A stretch of 64,000 nt of DNA from Calothrix sp. NIES-2098 (GTDB lineage Bacteria; Cyanobacteriota; Cyanobacteriia; Cyanobacteriales; Nostocaceae). Below the pieces are notes generated by a model that saw only the letters and a list, made by a program, of their open reading frames with translations, ran no database searches and had not been told where the DNA came from. Within the stretch, counting starts at the first letter, position 1; every line of letters starts with the position of its first letter. The translations under genes were made by a program, and so were the position numbers. The stretch lies in NCBI GenBank assembly GCA_002368175.1, contig AP018172.1, positions 8,592,061-8,656,060 on the forward strand, read 5' to 3'. Below, piece by piece: positions 43,646 through 54,900 of this stretch.

Positions 43646-44140
43646 TTACTTAGTATCCGGTGGTGGAATAATCTCAAGTCCATATCTTGGGGCTGCTGCT
43701 ATTACTTTTTCGATATCTGCGGGGCTAACTGTCGGTGGCTGCGTTATCTCTCCTACTGGTATAGCTACTTCTATGAAAAATTTTTCTAATCCTGCTGGCG
43801 TTACCCAACACAATAATTTTGCTGGTTGTGTGCCAACATTTGTAAATCTGTGAAGTTGACCTTTGGGAGAATGCAGAAAAGTCCCAGGAGTAGCTACAAC
43901 TATTTGCTCATCAAGCTGAAATTCCAACTCTCCTTCTTGAATATAAAAAGATTCGTCTTCCTGACTATGAATATGGGGCGGTGTGCCACTTTGCGGTTGA
44001 ACGGTAATCTCAACTAAAGCATAAGCTTTGCTAGTATCTTCACCCACTACCTTGAAAGTATACAAGTCTCCCAGCACCCAATAGGAAGAACCTTGTCCTG
44101 GTTGCTGCACTACTCCCTGTAAATTCACTGTCATTTTCAT
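43646..44140 (-). CDS. Cupin-domain protein
   Basis: The 164-residue protein has one cupin barrel. Motif 1 is PPHIHSQEDESFYIQEGELEF (metal ligands His, His, Glu) and motif 2 is HSPKGQLHRFTNVG (His). The four expected metal ligands are present, so it may be an oxygenase or metal-binding protein similar to quercetin-2,3-dioxygenase-like cupins. It lies 47 bp after an FMN reductase gene and probably is the last gene of a minus-strand operon. The specific substrate is unknown. Confidence 0.88.
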   Translation of the reverse strand: MKMTVNLQGVVQQPGQGSSYWVLGDLYTFKVVGEDTSKAYALVEITVQPQSGTPPHIHSQEDESFYIQEGELEFQLDEQIVVATPGTFLHSPKGQLHRFTNVGTQPAKLLCWVTPAGLEKFFIEVAIPVGEITQPPTVSPADIEKVIAAAPRYGLEIIPPPDTK

Positions 44141-44187
44141 TTCCTCTCATTAAAACTCTGCGCCCCTCTGCGTTTCAAAATCATAAT

Positions 44188-44901
44188 TTAGGTAATTGCG
44201 GTAGCTTCTACCTTACCCGTCTGAGAACACAACCCAACTTGCAACACAGTCTCCATTGCATCTGTACCCATGCGCGTAGCCATTTCTGGACAAGGCTTAT
44301 TAGCATGAAGATTAACTTGGGTATTATCTTGCTTTTCTAAGCTGACTACTTCCCGCCCATATTTTAAGACTGTAGACATCCAAATTAACTCGTCCATAAA
44401 CCTTTGCATCCGGCGGATGTAGGTTGGTTTATCAATTAAATTACCTGACTCATCAAATAATTCCCCAACATTGCCAAAATTGAGGTCATAAAAAATTGTA
44501 ACTAGCCCCAACTCCCGCATCACAGGTAATAAATTTTGGATAACCCTTGTACCGCCAAAAGGCCCGGCTGAGACACCGCATAATCCCACGGCTTTGTGAA
44601 TGTATTCTTTAAGGCAAGTATCAAGTACGTGCTTGAGCAAACCAGGATAACCATGATTGTATTCTGGTGCGACAATAATTAATCCATCAGCCCGTTCCAT
44701 AGTTGCCGCAAACTGAGGTTCTTTGATCGATTCGCCTGCATCATCAGTTGCGATCGCTATATTTCTAATATCTATCAGTTCGGTATGTAAGCGATCGCGT
44801 GCCGCAACCTGTTCAACAATAAACTTCGCAACATATTCACTTTGGCGACCTTTACGGGGAGTTCCCAGGATTACCGGAATAAATAGAGATGAATCTAACA
44901 T
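44188..44901 (-). CDS. NADPH-dependent FMN reductase family protein
   Basis: The ATG at 44901 (MLDSSLFIPVILGTPR) is preceded by GGGGGAAG and gives 237 residues. The frame extends upstream only through the neighbouring gene. It has a flavodoxin-like fold: FMN phosphate loop GTPRKGRQSEYVAKFI and the flavin-contact signature PEYNHGYPGLLKHVLD, followed by LCGVSAGPFGGTRVI. It probably reduces FMN, quinones or related substrates. It is 13 bp downstream of an SDR gene and followed by a cupin gene, so the three likely work in one oxidoreductive pathway. Confidence 0.9.
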   Translation of the reverse strand: MLDSSLFIPVILGTPRKGRQSEYVAKFIVEQVAARDRLHTELIDIRNIAIATDDAGESIKEPQFAATMERADGLIIVAPEYNHGYPGLLKHVLDTCLKEYIHKAVGLCGVSAGPFGGTRVIQNLLPVMRELGLVTIFYDLNFGNVGELFDESGNLIDKPTYIRRMQRFMDELIWMSTVLKYGREVVSLEKQDNTQVNLHANKPCPEMATRMGTDAMETVLQVGLCSQTGKVEATAIT

Positions 44902-44914
44902 AGTTTTCTTCCCC

Positions 44915-45712
44915 CTACTGTTCTTGATAGTTCCACAACAATCCACCATCCACAAAGAACGTGCTACCTGTAATGTAGTTAGCATCAGCAGAAGCTAAGA
45001 ATGCCACTAAAGAAGCAACATCTTGTGGTTGACCCAAACGACCAAGCGGAATATTTTTTAACAGCGCCCCCAATTTTTCTGGGTCATTCAACAGTTTAGT
45101 ATTAATAGGAGTTTCTATCGCTCCTGGTGCAACATTATTAATAGTTATTCCCAAAGCACCCAATTCAACCGCCAAGTTGCGAGTCAGCATTTTCATTCCG
45201 CCTTTACTGGCACAGTAAGCCGTAAAATTGGGAAATGGCAACTCTTCATGCACCGAACTAATATTAATAATTTTCCCAGACCGCTGAGTCGCAATTAAAT
45301 GTTGAACAAAAGCTTGAGTCGCAAAGAAAACTCCTTTTAAATTGACATTCATCACCGCATCATAATCTGCTTCTGTAACTTCCCAAAAAGGAGCGTGTTT
45401 TTCAATCCCCGCATTATTTACCAAAATGTCTAACTTACCAAAATGCTGAATGCTTTCTGCAATCAATTGACGTACTTCATCCACACTACCCAAATCTGCC
45501 TTCACAGTATAACCATTAGCTTGTGGACATTGCGCCATGTGACACTTACCGCCAAGCGCCTGTACCTTAGCCAATGTTTCCTCAGCACCCTCTGGATGAG
45601 AGCGATAGTTAATCACAACATTCGCCCCTTCTTGAGCCAGACGCAAAACTATCCCCTGTCCAATTCCTTGGCTACTACCAGTAACTAACGCAACTTTTCC
45701 TTCTAGCTTCAT
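44915..45712 (-). CDS. Short-chain dehydrogenase/reductase (glucose 1-dehydrogenase-like)
   Basis: The ATG at 45712 lies 6 bases after AGGAGA and gives 265 residues. It is a classical SDR: cofactor loop TGSSQGIGQG, NNAGIEKHAPFWEV, catalytic Ser in INISSVHEELPFPN and the YCASK Tyr/Lys pair, then NNVAPGAIETPINT. Family members reduce or oxidise alcohols or sugars with NAD(P). A short insertion (MAQCPQANGYTV) before the aspartate of strand 3 is unusual. It is the first gene of the SDR, FMN reductase, cupin operon. Confidence 0.92.
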   Translation of the reverse strand: MKLEGKVALVTGSSQGIGQGIVLRLAQEGANVVINYRSHPEGAEETLAKVQALGGKCHMAQCPQANGYTVKADLGSVDEVRQLIAESIQHFGKLDILVNNAGIEKHAPFWEVTEADYDAVMNVNLKGVFFATQAFVQHLIATQRSGKIINISSVHEELPFPNFTAYCASKGGMKMLTRNLAVELGALGITINNVAPGAIETPINTKLLNDPEKLGALLKNIPLGRLGQPQDVASLVAFLASADANYITGSTFFVDGGLLWNYQEQ

Positions 45713-45820
45713 AAATTTTCTCCTAATATTTTTCATCAAAATTAGTCATTTTTTATTCGTCCTTTGTTATTTTTCCTTCTCTCTGTCTTCTGCTCTCTAC
45801 CTCCTGCCTTCTGCCTTTCC

Positions 45821-46345
45821 TCAACCATTCAATTTGGCAGCACCAAAAGTAGCATTGAACTTGCGACACCAAATAGCAGCCGATTTATAATCTGCTAGGT
45901 TAATGTTGTTAGGAATCGCATAACTTTGAGCGCCACTATATTTTTGTAAGGGTGCAATAACTACATAATCACCCTTCTTTAATGAATAGGATGGTGCTTG
46001 AGTTGAACCCAATACATTATCTGAACGATGCAAGATTACTACTAAGTCCGGCCCTGAAGTAGAAGTTTTAAACGACTGCTCAAGTTCTAGAATAGATTTG
46101 CCATCTTTGGCAGTAATACGCACTGTTCCTTTAGTTGTGTGTTCTCCAGAAACAAATGTGCCCGACTTTATAGCAGTAGCATTTTGAGCCTTTGTTGACT
46201 GGGCTAAAGATTTTGCTGGCGTCGGTGATGTAGTCACAACGCCATTTCCTGAACTTTTAACATCTTGGCTATTAGATACCTGTCCAACACAGCCGATAGT
46301 AACGATAGATGCAGTAATTGCTATTAATAAATACCTGAATTGCAT
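45821..46345 (-). CDS. DM13-domain lipoprotein
   Basis: Starting at the ATG at 46345, preceded by AGGAATT, the 174-residue product has a short hydrophobic signal (LLIAITASIVTIGC) whose Cys may be the lipidation site. A Ser/Thr/Pro-rich linker follows. The C-terminal about 110 residues form a DM13 domain: SGTFVSGEHTTKGTVRI, LELEQSFKTSTSGPDLVVIL and a final YKSAAIWCRKFNATFGAA with the conserved Cys. DM13 domains have been proposed to act in electron transfer or redox. It probably sits on the periplasmic side of a membrane. It is in the same orientation as the SDR operon, about 100 bp upstream. Confidence 0.88.
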   Translation of the reverse strand: MQFRYLLIAITASIVTIGCVGQVSNSQDVKSSGNGVVTTSPTPAKSLAQSTKAQNATAIKSGTFVSGEHTTKGTVRITAKDGKSILELEQSFKTSTSGPDLVVILHRSDNVLGSTQAPSYSLKKGDYVVIAPLQKYSGAQSYAIPNNINLADYKSAAIWCRKFNATFGAAKLNG

Positions 46346-46751
46346 AATTAAAATTCCTACTTTTTGCTTGAGCTTTAAACTGATTATTGCTTGCATGAGG
46401 AATCAGGAAATTATGCAGAACTAAGGATTTACATCTATAAAGCTGATATTTTATCGAGAAAACTCTTAGGGATTTCTCAGCAAAATCTAACTTTTTAACA
46501 TCTCTTGCATTAATTTAAGCTTATTTAAGCAAATTTTCATAATTGTGCTGTATACGAATCGCACATATCTCTAGTAAAATCTTCATATCAACTTTGTCAG
46601 GTTTGTAGTCATAACTTTAGTACTGAACTTAAGATTAAAGACCCGAATCAATCATCAAAGTTATTTTGTAAAGCTACTAGCTTGATATCCCAAATACTAT
46701 TTAACATAAAAAATTTATTATTTAATTTTTTTGAAATTCTTTTATTAAATT
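46346..46751. other. AT-rich intergenic region between divergent genes
   Basis: It should hold the promoters of the DM13 gene (minus) and the histidine kinase gene (plus). Short direct repeats TTTAAGC and TTAAGC occur near 46517-46530. I see no gene or RNA. Confidence 0.5.
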
Positions 46752-48035
46752 ATGCAACAGGCATCCATGAGCAAAACCAGTGATGATGAAATATTGTTGC
46801 AAACCCAAAGATGGCAGCGCGAGCGACGGATAATAGAACTTTTATCTTCTTTGAACTATCGAACTGGTGAACTTAGCTGCTATTTACACAATATTGCCTG
46901 CGGAGTTAGCGAGTTAATAGGAGTAGATTGGACTGTTGTTACTTATTGCCAAGAAGGTTTTGAAACTATTTTAGCAAGCAGTATTGAAATGGGTGAAGAT
47001 CAACCCCGTGTTTATGCACTACACGGTCGATTGATTGGTACAGTGATGGAAATTAAGCGCACATTAGCCGTTGAAGATGCTGTCAATAATCCAGAATATG
47101 GTAGACCAGCGCCAGGTTATCGAGCATATTTAGGGATACCTTTGCAAACTTCTGAAGGTCAAGTATTTGGTACGATTTGTTCTTTTCATCGACAAGCACG
47201 TGAATTTACTACTGATGAAATCCAAATTGTCGAACTGTTTGCAGAACGTGCAGCTACAGCAATTGACCACTATCATCTCTATCAACAACAGTGTCACTTT
47301 AATCAAATACTAGAAGCAGAAGTAGAAAAACGTACAGCAGAATTAAGAGCAGCCCAAGCTAAACTTGTAGAACAAGAAAGATTGGCAGCTATTGGGGAAT
47401 TTTCTTCCATAATTGTGCATGAAATTCGTAATCCCTTAACTACTATGGTTATGGGATTGAAGTATTTTAAAAAGACTGTTATAACGGAAGCTGCTCAAGA
47501 ACGATTAGAGTTAGCACTCAGCGAAGCTAGCCGTTTAGAAAGGCTACTAAGTGAAATTTTACTCTACGCCAAGCCACAGGTATTGCAACTTGCTCAATTA
47601 GATGTAAATGAATTCATTAACGAGTTGCTGCTTACAATCCGTGAAATGCCAGAAGCTGTGAAAACAGAAATCAAATTTATACCCGCATCATCAATAGTAA
47701 AAATTGCCGGAGATAAGGACAAACTCAAACAAGTTTTTATTAACATTGTCCGCAATGCTTGTGAAGCAGTTGGAGATGGAGATGTTGTCACATGGGAAGT
47801 AAATTCTTCCCTAGAAGATGAAGTTTGCATTAATGTACATAATAGTGGTAATCCGATTCCATCAGAAATCCTCTGCAAGCTTTCTCAACCATTCTTTTCT
47901 ACGAAACCTGAAGGTACTGGATTAGGACTGGCTATTAGCAAACGCATTGTTAATGCTCATGGTGGAAAGTTAAGCATTCAGTCTCAGCCATTAACGGGGA
48001 CTATTGTCAGCGTTCAATTACCGCTTGTGAAATAG
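46752..48035 (+). CDS. GAF-domain sensor histidine kinase
   Basis: The 427-residue soluble kinase has a GAF domain (about 30-175, ending in AYLGIPLQTSEGQVFGTIC), a coiled linker (180-210), the HisKA dimerisation segment with the phospho-acceptor His223 in IIVHEIRNPLTTM, and an HATPase domain with N box FINIVRNACEAV, NSGNPIP and GTGLGLAISKRIV. There is no membrane segment. The GAF lacks the bilin Cys-His signature, so the ligand is unknown. No response regulator is adjacent. The first ATG is used; another at 46767 is possible. Confidence 0.93.
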   Translation: MQQASMSKTSDDEILLQTQRWQRERRIIELLSSLNYRTGELSCYLHNIACGVSELIGVDWTVVTYCQEGFETILASSIEMGEDQPRVYALHGRLIGTVMEIKRTLAVEDAVNNPEYGRPAPGYRAYLGIPLQTSEGQVFGTICSFHRQAREFTTDEIQIVELFAERAATAIDHYHLYQQQCHFNQILEAEVEKRTAELRAAQAKLVEQERLAAIGEFSSIIVHEIRNPLTTMVMGLKYFKKTVITEAAQERLELALSEASRLERLLSEILLYAKPQVLQLAQLDVNEFINELLLTIREMPEAVKTEIKFIPASSIVKIAGDKDKLKQVFINIVRNACEAVGDGDVVTWEVNSSLEDEVCINVHNSGNPIPSEILCKLSQPFFSTKPEGTGLGLAISKRIVNAHGGKLSIQSQPLTGTIVSVQLPLVK

Positions 48036-48129
48036 TCAGCGCGATCGCTTTATACTCAAGACAGTCTCTACAATAAGTAAAATCTTTGGATTTGGCTCGT
48101 AGTTGCGCTTTAGCGCTAGATAAAATAGC

Positions 48130-49320
48130 ATGATAAAAATTCGCGGCATTTTAAAAACTGCTCAAACAGTACAAGACAACTTGGAGAATGGATTATCAAC
48201 CCATAAAGTTGCCGAATTTAAACAATTTATTACAAGTTCAGTTACAACTATTGAGAAGATATGTGCTGAAGCTAAAACTACCCCTCACCATTTACCAAGA
48301 CGCTCTCGCGAAGCTTATTATTTTCTTAAAAGTATAGACTTAGATAATTTACCCATTGCTTCCAGTCAAGCTACCCAAACTCAAATTGCAAGTATCAGCA
48401 TTAAAAACATCAAAGCACAACAAAATAATATTCTAGAAAATATTTTTAATTTAGCTTCTACTGCAAATCCTAACTCTGCTGCTATAGAACAAATAACTCA
48501 CAGTTTAATCAAAACAGTTACCACAATCGAAGCAATATGTTCTCATCAACAAACAACACCAGCCAATCTAACTAGTACATCTCGACAAATTTACTCTTGG
48601 ATGAAGTTTTTAACAGATGAACAGAACTTACAACTTCACCTAAGCAGCACTTATCGAATACGACAAATCGCTCAAGAAATTCTCCATAAACATCAACTAA
48701 GCTCACTCAAACTTACGGTTGAATTAACTAATTTAGCAGGCTTATATAAAGGGAAAAAATCTCATACCTACGCCCATATTTCCATCAGTGAAGGATTTAT
48801 CAATGCACCTGATGAAGTTTTACAAGCATTAGTCAAATCTACTATTATAGGTAAAAGTCAAGATAATTCACACATAATTCGTTCGTTTGCTGCTTCCGAA
48901 GAATACAGCAGCATACTGCTAATGCTGGATTTAATTGCTGAAGTCATCTCAGAAAACCCACAAGGTGGATTTTATAACTTAGACGATTTATTCGACAAAC
49001 TTAACCACGAATATTTTGACGCAAATCTTCTCAAACCTCGCCTCGCATGGAGCAAAATTAATACTTACCGTAAGTTCGGACATTATGAGCCAGCTAGAGA
49101 TAGAGTAGTGATGAGTTCGGCTCTAGATAATGCCAAGATACCTGAATTTGTTACCGAGTTTGTGTTATTTCACGAATTACTGCACAAATACCACGGCACA
49201 AAATGGGTAAATGGTAGAAGAATGGTGCATACTCCAGAGTTTCGCTCTGATGAAAGCCGATTCAAATTATATGCCGAAGCTCAAAGATGGCTGCAAAAGT
49301 TAGCATCAGGCGAAAGTTAG
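48130..49320 (+). CDS. SprT-like zinc metallopeptidase with duplicated N-terminal domain
   Basis: The C-terminal about 120 residues of this 396-residue protein form a SprT/M48-like zinc domain: LDDLFDKLNHEYFDANLLKP, WSKINTYRKFGHYEPARDRVVM and the active site FHELLHKYHG (His348, Glu349, His352). The first 180 residues contain two similar helical units (TTIEKICAEAKTTPHHLPRR with YYFLKSI, and TTIEAICSHQQTTPANLTST with YSWMKFL). SprT relatives act in protein-DNA crosslink repair or unknown proteolysis, but this domain combination is not familiar to me. No signal peptide is seen. It follows the kinase gene by 94 bp. Confidence 0.8.
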   Translation: MIKIRGILKTAQTVQDNLENGLSTHKVAEFKQFITSSVTTIEKICAEAKTTPHHLPRRSREAYYFLKSIDLDNLPIASSQATQTQIASISIKNIKAQQNNILENIFNLASTANPNSAAIEQITHSLIKTVTTIEAICSHQQTTPANLTSTSRQIYSWMKFLTDEQNLQLHLSSTYRIRQIAQEILHKHQLSSLKLTVELTNLAGLYKGKKSHTYAHISISEGFINAPDEVLQALVKSTIIGKSQDNSHIIRSFAASEEYSSILLMLDLIAEVISENPQGGFYNLDDLFDKLNHEYFDANLLKPRLAWSKINTYRKFGHYEPARDRVVMSSALDNAKIPEFVTEFVLFHELLHKYHGTKWVNGRRMVHTPEFRSDESRFKLYAEAQRWLQKLASGES

Positions 49321-49565
49321 TAAATCAAGCTTTATCTAATTGCAGCGTGCTAAAGCACATACAAAAGGTAATAGTACGACATTAGCAATAAATCGCATCT
49401 CGCAAATTGTATAAATTTGAATCGATGCTAATAGATTTCGTTATTGCTAGACGGATGTTTAACTTTTTTTACTTATCATTCAACCACTCGCGTGTCAATG
49501 AGTACATTTTTCAGGTACTGATAAGAATAGAGTATTAATGAAGTTTTGTGAAGCGGGGACTAGGA

Positions 49566-51044
49566 ATGTACATTGTACAGATTGCCTCGGAGTGTGCGCC
49601 TGTAATTAAAGCTGGCGGTTTAGGGGACGTTGTCTACGGACTGAGTCGGGAATTAGAGATTCGCGGACATTGCGTTGAGCTAATTTTGCCCAAGTATGAT
49701 TGTATGCGCTACGACCATATTTGGGGGCTGCATGATGCCTACCGCAACTTATCAGTACCTTGGTATGGTGGAGCGATTCAGTGTTCTGTGTATTGCGGTT
49801 GGGTACATGGAAGAGTGTGTTTCTTTATTGAACCCCACTCTCAAGATAATTTCTTTAATCGCGGTTGCTATTACGGCTGCAATGACGATAATATGCGCTT
49901 TGCCTTCTTTAGCAAAGCGGCTTTAGAGTTTTTACTTCAAAGCAATAAGCGACCCGATGTTATCCATTGTCATGACTGGCAAACAGGCTTAGTTCCTGTC
50001 ATGCTCAATGAAATGTACAAGTATTACGGTTTGGAGTATCAGCGAGTTTGTTACACCATCCATAACTTTAAGCATCAAGGAATGGGCGGCGTAGAAACTC
50101 TACAAGCTACAGGTTTAAATCGACCAGAATATTACTTCCAATACGATAAGCTGCGTGACAACTTCAACCCCTTTGCTTTGAACTTCATGAAGGCGGGGAT
50201 TGTGTATTCCAATGCTGTCACCACAGTTTCACCAAACCATGCGTGGGAAGCCAGTACCAGCGATGTTGGTTGCGGCTTAGGCCATACTTTGCATTTGCAT
50301 CAAGATAAATTCCGTGGGGTACTCAACGGTATTGATTACGATTTTTGGAATCCAGAAGTCGATCGCTACATCCCCTCTAACTATACCAAAGACAATTTTG
50401 AACAAAAATTTGATAACAAAAAAGCTTTGCGAGAGCGTCTTCTGCTCCGCCAAGATGATAAACCCATCGTTGCTTACATTGGTCGTTTAGATAATCAAAA
50501 AGGCGTACATCTTGTTCACCATGCAATTTATTATGCCCTGAATAAAGGAGCGCAATTTGTATTGCTAGGTTCGGCAACAGAACCAGGAATTAATGCAAAA
50601 TTCCAGCATGAAAAACAATTTTTAAATAGCAACCCAGATGTCCATTTAGAACTGGGCTTTAACGAAGAATTATCTCACCTAATTTATGCAGGGGCAGATA
50701 TGATAGTTGTCCCTAGCAATTACGAACCCTGTGGCTTAACGCAAATGATTGGCTTGAAATACGGCACTGTACCTATTGTGCGCGGTGTTGGCGGTCTAGT
50801 AAATACAGTATTTGACCGCAATTACGACGAGAATGTACCGCCAGAAAAGCGCAATGGTTATGTGTTTTATCAGAGCGATAATCAAGCGCTTGAATCAGCA
50901 ATGGAACGGGCAATTGATTTGTGGAATTACTCTCCTGACGAGTTCCGCGAATTAGCTATTCAGGGTATGGAGTATGACTACTCATGGAATATTCCAGGCA
51001 GTGAATATGTAGAGATTTACGACTGGATAAGACACAAGTGGTAA
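49566..51044 (+). CDS. glgA: Glycogen synthase (ADP-glucose type)
   Basis: The ATG at 49566 gives a 492-residue GT5 enzyme that begins MYIVQIASECAPVIKAGGLGDV, with ADP-glucose-binding Lys15 in KAGGLGDV. Further conserved parts are HCHDWQTGLVP, YIGRLDNQKGVHLV and the C-terminal SNYEPCGLTQMIGLKYGT with VRGVGGLVNTV. It transfers glucose from ADP-glucose to glycogen in the cytoplasm. Cyanobacteria often have two paralogues; which one this is cannot be told here. A clear terminator follows at 51147. Confidence 0.96.
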   Translation: MYIVQIASECAPVIKAGGLGDVVYGLSRELEIRGHCVELILPKYDCMRYDHIWGLHDAYRNLSVPWYGGAIQCSVYCGWVHGRVCFFIEPHSQDNFFNRGCYYGCNDDNMRFAFFSKAALEFLLQSNKRPDVIHCHDWQTGLVPVMLNEMYKYYGLEYQRVCYTIHNFKHQGMGGVETLQATGLNRPEYYFQYDKLRDNFNPFALNFMKAGIVYSNAVTTVSPNHAWEASTSDVGCGLGHTLHLHQDKFRGVLNGIDYDFWNPEVDRYIPSNYTKDNFEQKFDNKKALRERLLLRQDDKPIVAYIGRLDNQKGVHLVHHAIYYALNKGAQFVLLGSATEPGINAKFQHEKQFLNSNPDVHLELGFNEELSHLIYAGADMIVVPSNYEPCGLTQMIGLKYGTVPIVRGVGGLVNTVFDRNYDENVPPEKRNGYVFYQSDNQALESAMERAIDLWNYSPDEFRELAIQGMEYDYSWNIPGSEYVEIYDWIRHKW

Positions 51045-51146
51045 CTTCAATTCGCTTGAATTTGGCTACATGATGATATGGGGACGCGGAGAATAATTTG
51101 TAGCCAGCCGTGTAGTTGATACTGTACCGTTATCTAAAAACTAGAT

Positions 51147-51179
51147 AAATAAAAAGGTGGCAAAGCCGCCTTTTTATTT
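51147..51179 (+). terminator. Strong Rho-independent terminator after glgA
   Basis: A 15-bp arm with AAAAAGGTGGC pairs with GCCGCCTTTTT (one G-U), with a 3-base loop, and ends in TTTTTATTT. It is symmetrical enough to work from both sides. Confidence 0.85.
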
Positions 51180-51920
51180 GCTTAAATTTTATGTAGCGCT
51201 CGTTACCACTGGCAAAAGCTAAAAAATAAAATGCCTTGTTGTTGAATCTTGGGATTAAAGCGAGGCGGAATCTTAGCTTTAGCTTTTTGTATCATAGCCA
51301 CTATCACCAAAGGCTTGCTTAATACAACAGTCAATCCGATCTGATGTACAAGACTCTATGTAGCCAATTTTGCTCACCCTTTTGACTCAGTATTGGTTCA
51401 CAAGATTGGTGAGTATATATTTTATCCAAATTAGGAAATTTTGACTTTGCCACTGCTGGTATCAAGCTATCTAATTACGAAAATAGATACTTTGCTTTTT
51501 ATGTAATATTTATGTGGTAAATATTATTTAATATATTGAATTTTAGCTATAGTTCACTGGTTAAAAATATCAAATTTATTAGCTGAAACCACGGAGTAGC
51601 TATTATAACTTTATCTTTTATTTGCAGAATCTAGATAATTCTTTATTATTTTTATATATAATTTGAAATATTACCTGCTAAATTCTATTGATACTTATTG
51701 ATAAAGCTGCACTACCATAATTTTTATAAATAAGTTCTCTGCCTGTTAGAAAAAATTTATTTAGTAATTAATGGATATATTTAATGCATTGTAGTCAATG
51801 TATTAATTACTAGATATTGCAGAGAATTTATTTTATTTAATTTTGTAATCATCTAACCTTTTATCGGATAGTTACATTTTTAGTGACTATCAAGTCATTC
51901 ATGATTTTTATAAAAACAAA
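51180..51920. other. AT-rich 741-bp region upstream of the NRPS gene
   Basis: No supported gene. Two short minus-strand frames (for example 51279-51377, 32 residues) have protein-like composition but no family match and may be remnants. The last 450 bases are extremely AT-rich and probably contain the NRPS promoter; no clear -35/-10 pair stands out. Confidence 0.5.
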
Positions 51921-54900
51921 ATGAAAGTAGAAACCAGAAAATATTCATATCAACTGTCATCTCTACAGCAAGGAATGCTGTTTAACAATCTGGTTGCTCA
52001 AAAATCAGGAGTAGATATTGAGCAGATGATGTGTGTAGTATACGAAAAAATTGATTTTTTTGCATTTCAACAAGCATGCGAGAAAGTTGTAGAAAGACAC
52101 GCAGTTTTGAGAACTAGCTTTGATTGGGAAAGTCAACGAGAACCTCAGCAATATGTGCATCAAAAAGTAATAATTCCTCTGGAACAGCAAGATTGGTGTG
52201 ACTTGTCTGACACAGAACAATCAACTAAATTGCAAGCTTATTTGCAAAGCGATCGCACTCTTGGCTTTGAGTTAAATGTCGCGCCATTGATGCGCCTTGC
52301 ATTATTTCAGCTAAGAGAATCTGTCTACCAATTTATTTGGACTTTTCACCATGCTTTGTTAGATGGTCGTTCCTTGTCAATCATTATTAAGGAAGTGTTC
52401 GCTTTTTATGACGCTTTCTGCGAAGGCAACGACCTACAACTTCCCCAACCACGTCCTTATCAAGACTATATCGCATGGCTACAGCAACAAGATTGGTCTA
52501 AGGCTGAAAGTTTTTGGCGGAACTTGCTCAAAGGATTTACCGCACCCACGCCTTTATTAGTAGACTCAAATCCGCGCGATCAAAGCGGTTTTGGCGAGCA
52601 AGCAATCCGACTCTCAGAAAAAACTACGGCGATGTTGCAGTCTTTAGCACAACAACATCAACTGACGCTGAATACTTTAGTACAAGGCGCTTGGGCAATA
52701 CTTTTGAGTCGTTATAGTGGTGAAAGCGATATTGTATTTGGTGCTACAAGAGCCTGTCGTCATTCCTCTGTAGCTGGAGCTGAATCAATGGTAGGACTGT
52801 TGATCAATACCTTGCCAGTTCGAGTCAAGGTGTCAGGGAAAAAACCGCTTCTGACTTGGCTCAAAGAATTGCGATCGCAGTGGGTGGCTTTGCGAAACTA
52901 TGAACATACTCCCCTAGTCAACGTGCAAAGATGGAGCGATGTTCCACCAGGAAAGCCCTTGTTCGATAGTATTTTGGTATTTGAAAACTATGAATTGAAT
53001 TCGGCTTTACGTTCTCAGGGTGGCAGATGGCAAAACCTGGAATTCCGGCTAGAAGAACAGACGAACTTTCCTTTGACATTAGTTGGTTATGCAGATTCAG
53101 AACTGTTATTGAAACTCAAATACGACCAAAATCTCTTCGACAATGCCAAAATCGCTCGGATGCTGGGACACCTTGAGACTTTATTGTCCAGCATGGCAAA
53201 TAATCCCTGGCAGTGTTTAGGAGAATTACCACTATTGACGACCGATGAAAAACATCAAATGTTGATGGAGTGGAATCATACACAAGCAGATTTTGAGGAG
53301 CAACTTTGTATTCATCAACTGTTTGAGGCGCAGGTAGAGCAGACACCCGATGCTGTAGCCGTCGTTTGTGGACAGGAACAACTAACCTACCAACAGTTGA
53401 ACTGTAGAGCTAATCAGTTAGCCCATCACTTGAAGCAACTGGGTGTCAAACCAGGAGTGTTAGTTGCTGTTTATTTAGAGCGATCGCTAGAAATGATTCC
53501 GACGGTGCTAGGGATTTTAAAAGCTGGAGGTGCATACGTACCACTAGAACCCAGTTTCCCCAAGGCACGCATTCAATTACTGCTGTCTTCTCTAGAAATT
53601 AACTGTCTAGTCACCCAAACTTGGTTATTACCTAATATTCATGACCTAGAACTGGTAGCACTGCAACACTTAATCTGTTTAGATAAATCTGCACATACTG
53701 AATCTGTATGGCAAGTTGGACATCAGCAGGTATGGAATGGTTCTTATCTAGATTTACTACCTAGCAGAAATTTGCCTGCATCTGCCAATTCAAATGATAT
53801 TGCCTATGTGATTTTTACCTCTGGCTCTACAGGCACACCAAAGGGGGTTGTGGTTCGTCATCGACCCGTTATCAACCTGATTGAGTGGGTTAACAAAACA
53901 TTTAATGTTAATTCTGCTGACAGAGTTTTATTTATCACATCTTTGTGTTTTGACCTGTCAGTTTATGACATTTTCGGGTTATTAGCCGCAGGTGGTTCAA
54001 TTCGGGTTGTCCCTAGCCATGATGTCCGAGATCCAGAAGCTTTATTGCACATTCTTTGCCATGAGCCAATTACATTCTGGGACTCTGCACCGCCTGCACT
54101 GCAACAACTGGCTGGCTTTTTCTCCAAGGTTCAAGAAAGTAATTGCCATCCCCAATTGCGGCTAGTATTTATGAGTGGTGATTGGATACCAGTCACACTG
54201 CCAGATTTACTTAAAGCCACCTTCCCAGGAGTAGAAGTAATTAGTTTGGGTGGCGCAACCGAAGCAACAGTTTGGTCTAATTATTATCCCATTGGCAAAG
54301 TCGAGCCATATTGGAAGAGTATTCCCTATGGTAAACCCATCCAAAACGCTGAATATTACATTCTTGATGATTACCTCAATCCCTGTCCCATTGGTGTTTC
54401 TGGGGAATTGCATATTGGTGGAGAATGTTTAGCCTCTGGCTATTTAAATCAACCCGAACTTACAGCCCAAAAATTCATTCCCAATCCCTTTAGCGATAAG
54501 AAATCAGCACGACTCTATAAAACAGGAGACTTAGCCCGCTATCTCAGTGATGGTAACATTGAATTTCTCGGTCGGATTGACCATCAGGTAAAGATTCGCG
54601 GTTTCCGCATCGAGTTGGGAGAAATTGAGAATGTATTGGCACAACACAATTGTGTACAGGAGACTGTAGTTATAGCGCGGGAAGATGAGCCTGGAAATAA
54701 GCGATTAGTAGCTTATGTAGTGGTCAATGGTGAGCCTAAACCAACGATGAATGAATTGCGGCGTTTTCTGCAAGAGAAATTGCCAGAGTATATGATTCCA
54801 TCTGCCTTTGTAGCGATCGCCAAAATCCCACTGACTCCAAATGGTAAGGTAGACCGCCGTGCTTTGCCCATCCCTGACCAAAGCCGACCCGAATTAGAAA

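Noticed and set aside
51279..51377. 32-residue minus-strand frame upstream of the NRPS gene
   Set aside because: Protein-like composition, but too short and without family match; possibly a gene remnant.
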